Shown: in pieces, positions 51,121 through 60,000 of the stretch | How positions within the stretch are numbered: position 1 is the first letter of the stretch | How the letters are laid out: each line of letters opens with the position of its first letter | Assembly (NCBI RefSeq): GCF_014203275.1 | Contig: NZ_JACHIP010000005.1 | Coordinates: 62,001 to 126,000 of the forward strand | Reading direction: 5' to 3' | Length of the DNA: 64,000 nucleotides | Source: Granulicella aggregans | GTDB lineage: Bacteria > Acidobacteriota > Terriglobia > Terriglobales > Acidobacteriaceae | Position numbers and translations under genes: made by a program | The notes under the pieces: generated by a model | Database searches by the model: none | Told to the model about the DNA's origin: nothing | What the model saw: only the letters and a program-made list of their open reading frames with translations

Positions 51121-53037
51121 GTGTACGAATCGAAGTTTGAGGAAGACCTCTACCAACTGCGCCGCGACAAGCTGAAGCAGATCGCCGACCTCGGCCAGCC
51201 CAGCTACCCCAACAGCTACGCCGCCACGACGACCGTGCCCGAGATCTGGGCCGCCTACGACCCCATCACCTCCGAGCAGTTCGAGGCCGACATCGCCGCC
51301 GGAAAGAAGATCGAAGTCTCCATCGCCGGGCGGATCATGGCGATCCGAGTCCAGGGTAAGGCGGGCTTCGCGCAGTTGCAGCAGAGCGGTCGCCGCCTGC
51401 AGATCTATGTGCGTAAGGACGATGTGGGCGAGACGGCGTTCGCCATCTACAAGCTGCTCGACCTGGGCGACCACATTGGCGTGCGCGGCCACCTCTTCCG
51501 CACCCGCACCGGCGAGCTGACCATCCACGTCGCGGAGTTGACGTTCCTGACCAAGGCGATGCTCTCCCTGCCGGACAAGTACCACGGCCTCGAAGATACC
51601 GAACTGCGCTACCGCCAGCGCTACGTCGATCTCTTCATGAACACCGGCAACGCCCCAAAGGCAGCCACTGCACCGGGAGCCACCACCATACCGGGTACGA
51701 ATACGGAACCGGGAACCACGACAGAACCGGGTGCCGCATATCTGGCGGCCTCATCGCCAGATGTGGGCGAAGCGCCACAGGTCCAGCCCGAAGGCCCACC
51801 CAACGTCCGCGAGGTCTTCGTCAAGCGGGCCGCCATTCTCCGCGCTCTGCGCACCTTCTTCGACTCGCGCGGCTACCTCGAAGTCGAGACGCCGATGATG
51901 CACTCCATCGCCGGAGGAGCCGCCGCGCGTCCCTTCACGACGCACCACAACACGCTGGACATGGACCTCTTCCTGCGCATCGCGCCGGAGCTTTACCTGA
52001 AGCGGCTGGTGGTCGGCGGCATGGACCGCGTCTACGAGATCAACCGGAACTTCCGCAACGAAGGTGTCAGCACCCAGCACAACCCCGAGTTCACCATGCT
52101 CGAGTTCTACCAGGCGTATGCGAACTATCACGACCTGATGGATTTGACGGAAGAGCTGGTGAAGTTCGTAGCGGTGGAAGTGAACGGGACGACCATTTGT
52201 AACTTCAATGGGAACGAAATCGATCTGGGCACATGGACAAAGGTTTCAATGCGTGAGGCGATCGTGAGGTGGTGGCCGGACGGGTTCGGCCCCGCACCAT
52301 CTCTGGATACTTTCGATAGCGCAGCTACGTTAGAGGAGTTTTTGCACGGCTCACTCATTTATCTACAGGAGCACTATCCGCAGATATCGACGCCCACCTC
52401 CGAAGTTACAGGAGTTGACGTCGAGGAACATCGCCTGCGCCGCAGTCTAATGATCCTGATTAGCACCCAATTGATCCTGCTTCGTGGGGATCTGGTATCA
52501 CGATTTCCGAAAGAATTCTGGCAGGCTCTCGGTCTTCCGTCTCCACCTCCGCCCCGACCGGCTTCCCCACAACCACTCGGAAAGACGATTGCGGGAATCT
52601 TTGAGGCAGTTGCGGAACGCCACCTTATCCAGCCCACGATCATCTACGACTTCCCTCTCGCCGTCTCTCCGCTCTCCAAGCAGAAGCCCGACGAGCCCGA
52701 CTGGGTGGAGCGTTTCGAGTTCTACATCGGCGGCTTCGAGGTGGGCAACGCCTTCTCCGAGCTCAACGACCCCGACGAGCAGCGCCGCCGCTTCGACGCC
52801 CAGATGGCCGAGAAAGAGCGCGGCGACGACGAGGCCCACGGCATGGACGAGGACTACGTCCGCGCCCTCGGCTACGGCCTGCCGCCCACCGGCGGCGAGG
52901 GCATTGGCATCGATCGCCTCACCATGATCCTTACCGGCAGCCGGTCGATTCGTGACGTGATCCTGTTCCCGCTGATGCGGCCTCAGGCAAAGGCGCAGCA
53001 AGCCACTGCTCCCGAAGAAGATCAAACCGGAAAGTAG
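51121..53037 (+). CDS. lysS: Lysine--tRNA ligase, class II, with two insertions
   Basis: 638 residues from a GTG, against about 500 for normal class II LysRS. The OB-fold anticodon domain covers about 60-150. Class II motifs: motif 1 near RAAILRALRTFFDSRGYLEVETPM, motif 2 near FRNEGVSTQHNPEFTMLEFYQAY, and motif 3 GGEGIGIDRLTMILTG. Insertion one (about 174-228) separates LFMN from REVFVKR and contains PGTNTEPGTTTEPG-type repeats. Insertion two (about 388-487) lies between motifs 2 and 3 and includes a helical stretch and a PPPP linker. Its DNA (about 52130-52620) has lower GC and different codon use from the flanks. All catalytic motifs remain, so it should charge tRNA-Lys. Confidence 0.93.
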   Translation: MYESKFEEDLYQLRRDKLKQIADLGQPSYPNSYAATTTVPEIWAAYDPITSEQFEADIAAGKKIEVSIAGRIMAIRVQGKAGFAQLQQSGRRLQIYVRKDDVGETAFAIYKLLDLGDHIGVRGHLFRTRTGELTIHVAELTFLTKAMLSLPDKYHGLEDTELRYRQRYVDLFMNTGNAPKAATAPGATTIPGTNTEPGTTTEPGAAYLAASSPDVGEAPQVQPEGPPNVREVFVKRAAILRALRTFFDSRGYLEVETPMMHSIAGGAAARPFTTHHNTLDMDLFLRIAPELYLKRLVVGGMDRVYEINRNFRNEGVSTQHNPEFTMLEFYQAYANYHDLMDLTEELVKFVAVEVNGTTICNFNGNEIDLGTWTKVSMREAIVRWWPDGFGPAPSLDTFDSAATLEEFLHGSLIYLQEHYPQISTPTSEVTGVDVEEHRLRRSLMILISTQLILLRGDLVSRFPKEFWQALGLPSPPPPRPASPQPLGKTIAGIFEAVAERHLIQPTIIYDFPLAVSPLSKQKPDEPDWVERFEFYIGGFEVGNAFSELNDPDEQRRRFDAQMAEKERGDDEAHGMDEDYVRALGYGLPPTGGEGIGIDRLTMILTGSRSIRDVILFPLMRPQAKAQQATAPEEDQTGK

Positions 53038-53066
53038 CTCGACCCGATGTGTCCCAGCCGATGTCC

Positions 53067-53104
53067 GTGCCCCATTCATCGCAGCCGTATCGCGATGAAT
53101 GGGT
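53067..53104 (+). repeat. REP-like hairpin element, copy 2
   Basis: The end GTGCCCCA is followed by stem CCCATTCATCGC/GCGATGAATGGG (12 bp, perfect). The right end is TGGGTGAA instead of TGGGACGTAAA, so this copy is incomplete. It forms a larger inverted pair with the copy at 53160-53207, whose last 16 bases are its exact complement. Confidence 0.65.
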
Positions 53105-53159
53105 GAAGCGGAAAAACTCTTCAACGGTTGTACCGCGTAAACACTGGCCGTGCGGACTG

Positions 53160-53207
53160 TTTACGTCCCACTCATCGCGTGAAACAGAGGCGCGATGAAT
53201 GGGGCAC
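53160..53207 (-). repeat. REP-like hairpin element, copy 3
   Basis: Read on the minus strand: GTGCCCCA, stem ending ATTCATCGCG, loop of 11, CGCGATGAG, then TGGGACGTAAA. One mismatch occurs in the 13-bp stem. The ends equal those of the element between nuoL and nuoM while the stem differs. It is located between lysS and the convergent Rrf2 gene. Confidence 0.7.
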
Positions 53208-53236
53208 GGAAACGTCGCACGGAGACGTGGCGTAGA

Positions 53237-53611
53237 TCAACCCTTCTTCAGCCGCTTCACCACCTGCGCCAGCGTAGTCTCGTTCATCGCCGCGACCGCG
53301 TGTGATGCAGTCTTCTTCATTTGCGAAGCGAGCGCCTTGTCCTCGACGCCCAGCCAGTCCCCTGCCGTCGCCGCGAAGACATCGCCGATGCCGATCTCCT
53401 TCGCCGCCACCTTCAGCTTCGCTCCTCCGCTTGGCCCCTTGCGCTGCACGATGAAGCCTGCATCGTGTAGTTGAAGAAACACACGGCGCACCATCACCGC
53501 GCTTTCGTTGAGCTCATCCGCAATTGCCTGCGAGGTGTGCATCGCCTCAGGTTCAGCCGCCAACAGTGCCAGAACACGCAGCCCCAAATCGAAACGTCCA
53601 TTCATTGCCAT
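53237..53611 (-). CDS. Rrf2-family transcriptional regulator
   Basis: 124 residues from the ATG at 53611; an in-frame TTG three codons earlier is possible. It has the Rrf2 winged-helix layout: MNGRFDLGLRVLALLA, QAIADELNESAVMVRRVFLQLHDAGFIVQRKGPSGGAKL. The three cysteines that bind the cluster in IscR/NsrR are absent, so it belongs with the cluster-free YwnA-like group. The signal is unknown. It diverges from the phosphodiesterase gene with only 38 bp between starts and may control it. Confidence 0.9.
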   Translation of the reverse strand: MAMNGRFDLGLRVLALLAAEPEAMHTSQAIADELNESAVMVRRVFLQLHDAGFIVQRKGPSGGAKLKVAAKEIGIGDVFAATAGDWLGVEDKALASQMKKTASHAVAAMNETTLAQVVKRLKKG

Positions 53612-53649
53612 GCAAAGCAAGCTATCACACGCTCTGCTAGCATTTCGAA

Positions 53650-54444
53650 GTGAATATCCTCTTTGTCGGCGACGTCTTCGGATCAGCCGGCCGCCATATC
53701 GTCCGCGAACACCTCCCCCACGTCATGGAAACCAACGCCGTCGACCTGCTGGTCATCAACGGCGAGAACTCCGCCGGCGGCTTCGGCATCACGCCGTCGC
53801 TGGCCGAAGAGTTCTTCGACATGGGCGCGCATGTCATCACCACCGGCAACCACATCTGGGACAAGCGCGAGATCTTCGAGTACATGACCGTTCCGGCCGA
53901 CTCGCATGTTCGCGGTCGCCGCGTTTTGCGGCCGGCCAACTACGCTGTGGGCACGCCGGGCTTCGGCGTCTACCAGGGCGAGCTGCCCACGGGGCAGAGC
54001 TATGCCGTGCTGAACCTGCAGGGCCGCGTCTTTATGTCCTCATGCGACGACCCCTTCCGCAAGGCCGATGAGCTGCTCTCGAAGATCACCGCGAAGGTCA
54101 TTTTGTTGGATTTTCATGGCGAGGCGACATCCGAGAAGGTGGCGCTTGGTTGGTATCTCGACGGCCGCGTCACCGCCGTGCTGGGCACGCACACGCATAT
54201 TCCGACGGCCGACAACCGCATCCTGCACAACGGGACGGCTTACCAGACCGACGTGGGCATGTCGGGGCCGTACGACTCGGTGATCGGTGTCGAAAAAGAG
54301 CTCATCCTCGCCAAGTTTCTTACCGGGATGCCGGGCAAGTTCGAGGCGGCCAAGGGTAATGCGAAGATGTGCGCCGCGTTGATCGAGTGCGATGGGGCGA
54401 CCGGGCGGGCGACGCAGATTCAGCGGATTATGCTCGGGGAGTAG
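53650..54444 (+). CDS. YmdB-like metallophosphoesterase (TIGR00282 family)
   Basis: 264 residues from a GTG. Metal and catalytic residues of the YmdB family are visible: D8 in FVGDVFGSAGR, E39-N40 in INGENSAGG, the Asn in TTGNHIWDK, the His in LLDFHGEATSEK, and H-T-H in LGTHTHIPTAD. Family knowledge: hexameric enzymes with 2',3'-cAMP phosphodiesterase activity that affect motility and biofilm programmes in Bacillus. It is often found near rny or recA, but here it stands beside an Rrf2 regulator. Confidence 0.93.
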   Translation: MNILFVGDVFGSAGRHIVREHLPHVMETNAVDLLVINGENSAGGFGITPSLAEEFFDMGAHVITTGNHIWDKREIFEYMTVPADSHVRGRRVLRPANYAVGTPGFGVYQGELPTGQSYAVLNLQGRVFMSSCDDPFRKADELLSKITAKVILLDFHGEATSEKVALGWYLDGRVTAVLGTHTHIPTADNRILHNGTAYQTDVGMSGPYDSVIGVEKELILAKFLTGMPGKFEAAKGNAKMCAALIECDGATGRATQIQRIMLGE

Positions 54445-54447
54445 GGG

Positions 54448-55110
54448 CTACGGCTCGAAGCGGAGCTTGCTCAACTGCTGGCCGGAGCTGTCGAAGTTTT
54501 CGGGATTTAACCAGCGAAGATATCCAACCCGCAGCCTCGGCCACTCGCTGTCAAGCATGGAGAACCATGCCGTGTCGCGGCTTTGACCTTTGACCACCAT
54601 GTGCCGACGGAAGAGTCCTTCGTACTGGAAGCCGAAGCGTTTCGCGGCGCGCTTCGAGGGGACGTTCAGGTCATTGCACTTCCACTCAAAGCGGCGGTAT
54701 CCGAGCGCGAAGATGTAGTCGGCAAACAGGAAGAGTGCTTCGGTTGCAGCACGCGTGCGGGCGATCGCCGGACCCCAGAGAATGTTGCCAATCTCGATGA
54801 CACCATGGGCGCGATTAATCCGCATGAGCGTTTGGCGGCCTTCGGTCAGTCCGGTACGTTTATCGATGACGGCAAAGAACATGGGGTCTCGGCTCGGTTC
54901 GAGCTTGCTCACCCATTCGGAGAAAGCCCCCAAATCGGTCGGGGGCTCATCGAAGAGGTACCGGAAGCGGTCCTCGGCACCCGGGGCCTGGGAGGCTCGG
55001 AAGAGAGATGAGGCGTGAGCCTCCGCCTGCAGCGGCTCAAGGCGTACATAGGCCCCGTCGAGCGTCTTGTGTTCCGGGTTCGGGACACCGTTCCAGCCAG
55101 ATACTTCCAC
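54448..55110 (-). CDS. GNAT-family N-acetyltransferase (RimJ/RimL-like)
   Basis: 220 residues from the GTG at 55110, chosen because AGGAG lies nine bases upstream. The longer frame would start inside the upstream gene's terminator hairpin. The GNAT_3 layout is clear: GAYVRLEPLQAEAHA, PMFFAVIDKRTGLTEGRQTLMRINRAHGVIEIGNILWGP, then RTRAATEALFLFADYIFALGYRRFEWKCNDLNVPSKRAAKRFGFQYEGLFRRHMVVKG. The acceptor is unknown. Related proteins acetylate protein N termini or small molecules. Confidence 0.88.
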   Translation of the reverse strand: MEVSGWNGVPNPEHKTLDGAYVRLEPLQAEAHASSLFRASQAPGAEDRFRYLFDEPPTDLGAFSEWVSKLEPSRDPMFFAVIDKRTGLTEGRQTLMRINRAHGVIEIGNILWGPAIARTRAATEALFLFADYIFALGYRRFEWKCNDLNVPSKRAAKRFGFQYEGLFRRHMVVKGQSRDTAWFSMLDSEWPRLRVGYLRWLNPENFDSSGQQLSKLRFEP

Positions 55111-55145
55111 GCGATGTTTCTCCTGGGTGACGTCCTTCCAAACAT

Positions 55146-55175
55146 AAGAGAGGCAGCCCAAAGGCTGCCTCTCTT
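55146..55175 (-). terminator. Terminator of the TPR-like exported protein gene
   Basis: AAGAGAGGCAGCC and GGCTGCCTCTCTT form a perfect 13-bp stem with a four-base loop, 18 bp past the stop at 55194. No long T-run follows beyond the stem ends. It separates that gene from the GNAT gene on the same strand. Confidence 0.75.
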
Positions 55176-55193
55176 AGTCTGCTGCCGCTCAAA

Positions 55194-56489
55194 CTACTTG
55201 GCAGCCGCCTTCTTGTGTACAGGAGCCTTCTTCACGGGAGCCTTCTTGGGTACGACAAGCTCAGCGTCGCTCATGGTGATCATCAGCGGGCTGGGCGTGT
55301 AGGAGGCGTAGGTTCCGTTCAGCGTGACCTTGTCGCCGACAGCCGGAGGAGGCGTCTTGAGGGGCTCCTTCAGGGTGAAGGTGAAGTCAGCCGTCTTGGC
55401 CTGGACAGAGTCGTCGGAGACAGAGACCTGAATCGCAGAGTCGGTGGCCGAAACGACCGTGATCTCAGGCAGTTCGACCGACTTGCCCTTGATCGTCTGC
55501 CATACCTTGTCCGCATCCTCAGGCTTGCCGTTGGCCAGGATGAACTCCTTGTCGCCGACTGCGAGGGTGGAAAGATCCGGGGTGTCCTTGATGACGCCGG
55601 CGACGATGTCAGCAGGCGAAGGTGCCGGAGCGATGGTGAAGCCCGCTGGCGGATCAAGGTTCGTCTGAACGGCGGCGGTTACGGCTTCATAGCCATCAGC
55701 CTTGCCGTGGTACTTCTTGTAGCAGTAGTTGGCGACCTTGAGGAACTCAGTCTTGTAGGGGTCCGGAGCGAAGGCGGCGGCGCGCGAGGTGTACCAGGTG
55801 CAGTTCACGTAGTCAGGCGGAGTGGACTGGTAGTAGGCGATGCCGAGTTGGTAGGTGTCCTGAAGCAGGGGGCCAGGCTTGGTCGTCTGATCCACGGGAA
55901 CCGAGGAGAGTTCCGACTTGTAGTTGGTGATTGCGGTTGCAGTATCCTTCTTGGCAAGCGCGGCAGTAGCAATCGCGCCGTAGAAGGTCGGGGTCACGCC
56001 GGACTTAAGGGTGTTGAAGTCTGCGTCCGCCATGTCTTTGGGCTTGGTTGCGGCAAGGCCCTTGGTGGCGTAAGAGGCGGCGGCATCGAGAGCGGCCTGC
56101 TTGGCGGCTGGATCGGTCACGGCATCGGCATTCTGTTTGCGGAGGAAGACTTCGAAGGTCAGGCCGCGAAGATTGTTCGGGTCGACCTGCAAGAGACGAT
56201 CCGCTGCGTCCAGAGCCTTATCGGGAGCGGGAACCTGGCTGTAAGCGATCATCAACTGCTGAAGCACATCGGCCTTCACAGCGGACTGCGGAAATGCCGT
56301 CAGATAAGCCTCGCAAGCGGGGGCCTTGGCGGCGGGTGTCGTCGCGCTGGCGCAACCGTTATACGACGCAAATTCGGCGGCCGGCATCTGCACCTGCCCC
56401 GCGTCTGCTGCCTGACCAAAGGCGGTCATGCTGACTTGAGGGGCAAAGCTTGCGACCGTCAGGAGAGATGCAACCACTACCTTCTTCAT
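55194..56489 (-). CDS. Exported TPR-like protein of unknown function
   Basis: 431 residues. The signal peptide is at about 1-26 ending AFGQ. A helical repeat region (about 35-270) resembles tetratricopeptide repeats, with segments such as ALDAADRLLQVDPNNLRGLTFEVFL, AIATAALAKKDTATAITNYKSEL and DTYQLGIAYYQSTPP. A C-terminal domain (about 300-410) is predicted beta-rich, and the end is a Lys/Ala/Pro tail with KKAPVKKAPVHKK. Four cysteines are present. It is probably periplasmic and a protein-interaction scaffold. No characterised homologue is recognised. Confidence 0.8.
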   Translation of the reverse strand: MKKVVVASLLTVASFAPQVSMTAFGQAADAGQVQMPAAEFASYNGCASATTPAAKAPACEAYLTAFPQSAVKADVLQQLMIAYSQVPAPDKALDAADRLLQVDPNNLRGLTFEVFLRKQNADAVTDPAAKQAALDAAASYATKGLAATKPKDMADADFNTLKSGVTPTFYGAIATAALAKKDTATAITNYKSELSSVPVDQTTKPGPLLQDTYQLGIAYYQSTPPDYVNCTWYTSRAAAFAPDPYKTEFLKVANYCYKKYHGKADGYEAVTAAVQTNLDPPAGFTIAPAPSPADIVAGVIKDTPDLSTLAVGDKEFILANGKPEDADKVWQTIKGKSVELPEITVVSATDSAIQVSVSDDSVQAKTADFTFTLKEPLKTPPPAVGDKVTLNGTYASYTPSPLMITMSDAELVVPKKAPVKKAPVHKKAAAK

Positions 56490-57018
56490 TCAAAGCTCCT
56501 CAAAACATTCAGGTTGTCGATTGGCCAACGGAGTGCCCAATTCCTATGCACACATGAAGGACGTACTCCGCTGCGTCCAACTGCCAGTGAAGCGGATTAT
56601 AGAAACCGTGAACTACTCATGCAAGTTTCAAGGGTTTTGCTCAACAATACACGTCAATTCGCAACGCATCCATAGAGATTTGTATCCCATATGTATCGCG
56701 GCGGGTGACGCATTCACGCCTTGCCGTCGTTGAACCGTTTCGTCGACTAGGCCAATCTTTGCTTCACAAGCATGTGAGATGCGTTCTTCTTCGTTCTGGT
56801 GCTTCTGTTCCGGGATTTCCCCTTTCCAACCATTTAAGACCTGAAGGTCGACGGTTTGGAGACGCCTCAATACGCAGCCGGCATCTATTTGTTGGGTTAC
56901 GCCCCGATTTCCCACAAGATGTAGCGTTGCACATGTTGCCTGACGAGGTTCGCGCCACTAAAGTACAGCTAGGCGGTCTTCTCCTGATCCTCGGAATGCG
57001 CCGCGTCCAAGAGGCCAC
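56490..57018. other. Intergenic region upstream of smc
   Basis: This is a 529-bp divergent gap between the TPR-like gene and smc. Short open frames on both strands do not resemble proteins. Its middle is AT-richer, as expected for promoters, but no box pair can be fixed with confidence. No RNA gene was recognised. Confidence 0.45.
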
Positions 57019-60000
57019 ATGCTCAAGCTCAAAAAAGTTCAGATCCTCGGCTTCAAGTCCTTCTGTGACCGCACCGAAGTCCAGCTATCAGGCGAAGGCA
57101 TCGCCGCCATCGTCGGGCCGAACGGCTGCGGCAAGTCGAACATCTCTGACGCCATCACCTGGGTGCTGGGCGAGCAATCCGCCAAGAGCCTGCGCGGCAT
57201 CAAGATGGAAGACGTGATCTTCGCCGGCACGCGTGATCGCAAGCCGACCGGCATGGCCGAGGTATCGCTGACGCTGGTCGATCCAGACGTCTACGACGGC
57301 AATCAGTTGCATGACGAGTCCGATGTCGTCGCTATCAATTCCACATCTGTCTCCGACTGGGACGAGACCGCGCTCCGCCAGCAGCGCGCCGAAGAGACCG
57401 AAGAGGCTGTCGCCGACGCGCAGCCCGGCACCGTGATCGAGGGCGATCAGAAGATATTGCCCGCAGAGGCGAATGCTGAGCCCGATCCGGCCAATCCCGA
57501 TAACGTCGTCCTGAAGATTCGCCGCCGCAAGTTCGGTCGCGCTCCTGTGCGCGCCGGGGAGATCACCATCACCCGCCGCCTCTTCCGCACCGGCGACTCC
57601 GAGTACCTGCTCAACGGCAAGATCTGCCGCCTGCGCGACATCCAGGACATCTTCATGGGCACGGGCCTTGGTGGCGAGAGCTACGCCATCATCGGCCAGG
57701 AGCGCATCGGACAACTGCTCAGCTCGAAACCGCTCGACCGCCGCGGCATCATCGAAGAGGCCGCCGGCATTACGCGTTTCAAGACCAAGAAGAGACTCGC
57801 CGAGCTTCGCCTCGAATCGGCCAAGCAGAACTTATCGCGGGTCAACGACATCTTCGACGAAGTCACCAAGCAGATGGGCACGCTGAAGCGCCAGGCCGCC
57901 AAAGCCGAGCGCTACGGCGCGTTGCGGGACGAGCTTCGCACGAAGCTTCGCGTAGTGCTCGCAAGCCGCATGTCGCAGCTCGATACCGAAGCCAGCGCTG
58001 CGGCCACGGAGATTGCGCGCCTCGGGGTCGTGATTGACGCGCAGGCCGCCGACCTGGAGACGATGGACGCCGCGCACACTGAGGGCGTCAGCACCGGCTA
58101 CACGCTGGACGCGCAGATTCGCGAGGCGAACACCACCGCGAACCAGTCCGCCGTGGAGCTTGAACGCATCACCGCCCGCACCGCATCGAACACGGATCGC
58201 GTCGCAGAGCTGACCAACCGCATCGCCAATGGCGGCGAGGAGCTAGAAGGCGCCCGACTGCAACTTGCGCAGCTTGCCGGAGAGCAGGAACAGCACCGCA
58301 GCTTCCTCGAGACGGCAACGGAGGAGTCGACCGGATCGCGCGAAGCCGCACAAGCCCAGCAGGCCGCAGCGCAGAACGCTATCCGCGCCCTCGCCCAGGC
58401 GGAGCAGCAGGTTGAAAACAATCGTCGCAACGGCATGTCTCTGCTGCAGCGCGCATCGCAGACTCGCAACGAAGAGGCTCAGGCTTCCGCCGCTCTCGCC
58501 AGCCTCGACCGCGAAGGCGAGCGTCTCAAGAGCGAGTCCGACGTCGCGCGCCAGGAGCTCACACAGCTTGGTCTTGAGCGTGGACAGGTCAAGATGTCCT
58601 TCGAGTCCGTCACCGAGCGCCTGAAGCGCCTGGAGGCCGAGATTGCGGCCCTGCGCCTCGAGCTCGAACAGGCCCGCAACGCCGAGAATCAGTCGAAGCG
58701 CCGTGGCGACCAGCTTCGCGGAGAACAGGCCACGCTGCAGGGCCGTCGCAACTCGCTTGAATCGCTGATCCGCGAACACAGCTACTCGACCGACACGGTC
58801 AAGAACCTCTTCCGCGCCAAGCCCTCGGCTGGTGCTGGCGAGCTTGCACCGATGGGCACGCTCGCCGACTTCCTCGATGTCGAAGGCAAGTACGAAGGCA
58901 TCGTCGACGAGTTCCTGCGCGATGAGCTGAACTACGTCGTCGTCAAGAGCTGGGACTCGGCCGGCGAAGGTCTCCGGCTGTTGCAGAAGGATGTCGCCGG
59001 ACGCGCCACATTTCTCGTCCATACCGAAAATCCCGATGGCTTCGCCAACGGCGTGAACGTCGCCAATCAGCCCAGCGGTGACGGGATCGTTGCGCTGAAG
59101 GACTGCATCAAGGTCCGCAACGGCTTTGGCCGCTCGCTCGAAGTTGTGCTGCCGCGCCTGCGCGATGGCTATGTTGCTCCTGACTCGGAGACCGCTCGCA
59201 ACCTTGCTCTCGAGTATCCGCAGGCCTTCTTCCTAGCTCCATCTGGGGATACCTTCCACAACGTCACCGTGACCGGTGGACGGACTCGCGCTCAGGGTCC
59301 TCTCGCACTGAAGCGTGAGTTGAACGAAGTCCAGCAGAAGGTCGACGCTGCGGCAGCCGAGCTTGCAGCAACCGACACGAAGACCGCCGAGTTGCAGCAC
59401 AGCATCTCCGAGCTCAATCGCTCGCTCGAAGGCAAGGGGCACGAGCGCCGCGACGCAGAGCGCGAGGTTGCCAACTCCGGCGCTGCCCTTCGCCAGATGG
59501 ACTCCGAGGCCCAACGTATCGAACGGCGCCTCCAGGACTGGCAGATCAACAGCGAGCGCAACCGCGACGCGCGCACGCAGAAGGCCGACCTCATCGCCCG
59601 CTTGCAGGACACCGCCGAGAAGCTCGACACCGAGCGCGCCGCTTCGGAGGCCGGACTCGCCGACCTGCAGCAGCAACTCGGCAATCTACGCGAGCAGCGT
59701 GAGCTTCTACAACAGGCTGCGGCCGAAGCCTCCGCCTCCTTGGCCGGATTGGAAGAACGCCGCCGCAACGCCGCCGCCAACCTCGAACAGACCGCGCGCC
59801 TCTTCAACACGCAGAACGCCCGCATCCAGCAGCTTGAGCAGCAGCTCGCCCAGGCGAGCACGGAGAAGCAGCGCCGCGAAGAAGAGACCTCATCGCTTGC
59901 GATTCAGCACGAGCAGTTGAGCGAAGCCCGCGCTACCGCCGCCGCAAACGGCGCTCGCCTTACCTCAGAGGCAGCAGAGCTTCGCGCGCGCATGACCGAG

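Noticed and set aside
55215..56675. Plus-strand open frame of about 486 codons
   Set aside because: It is antisense to the exported TPR-like protein, which has a signal peptide, a terminator and plausible composition. The plus-strand product is Gly/Arg/Val-rich without domain character.
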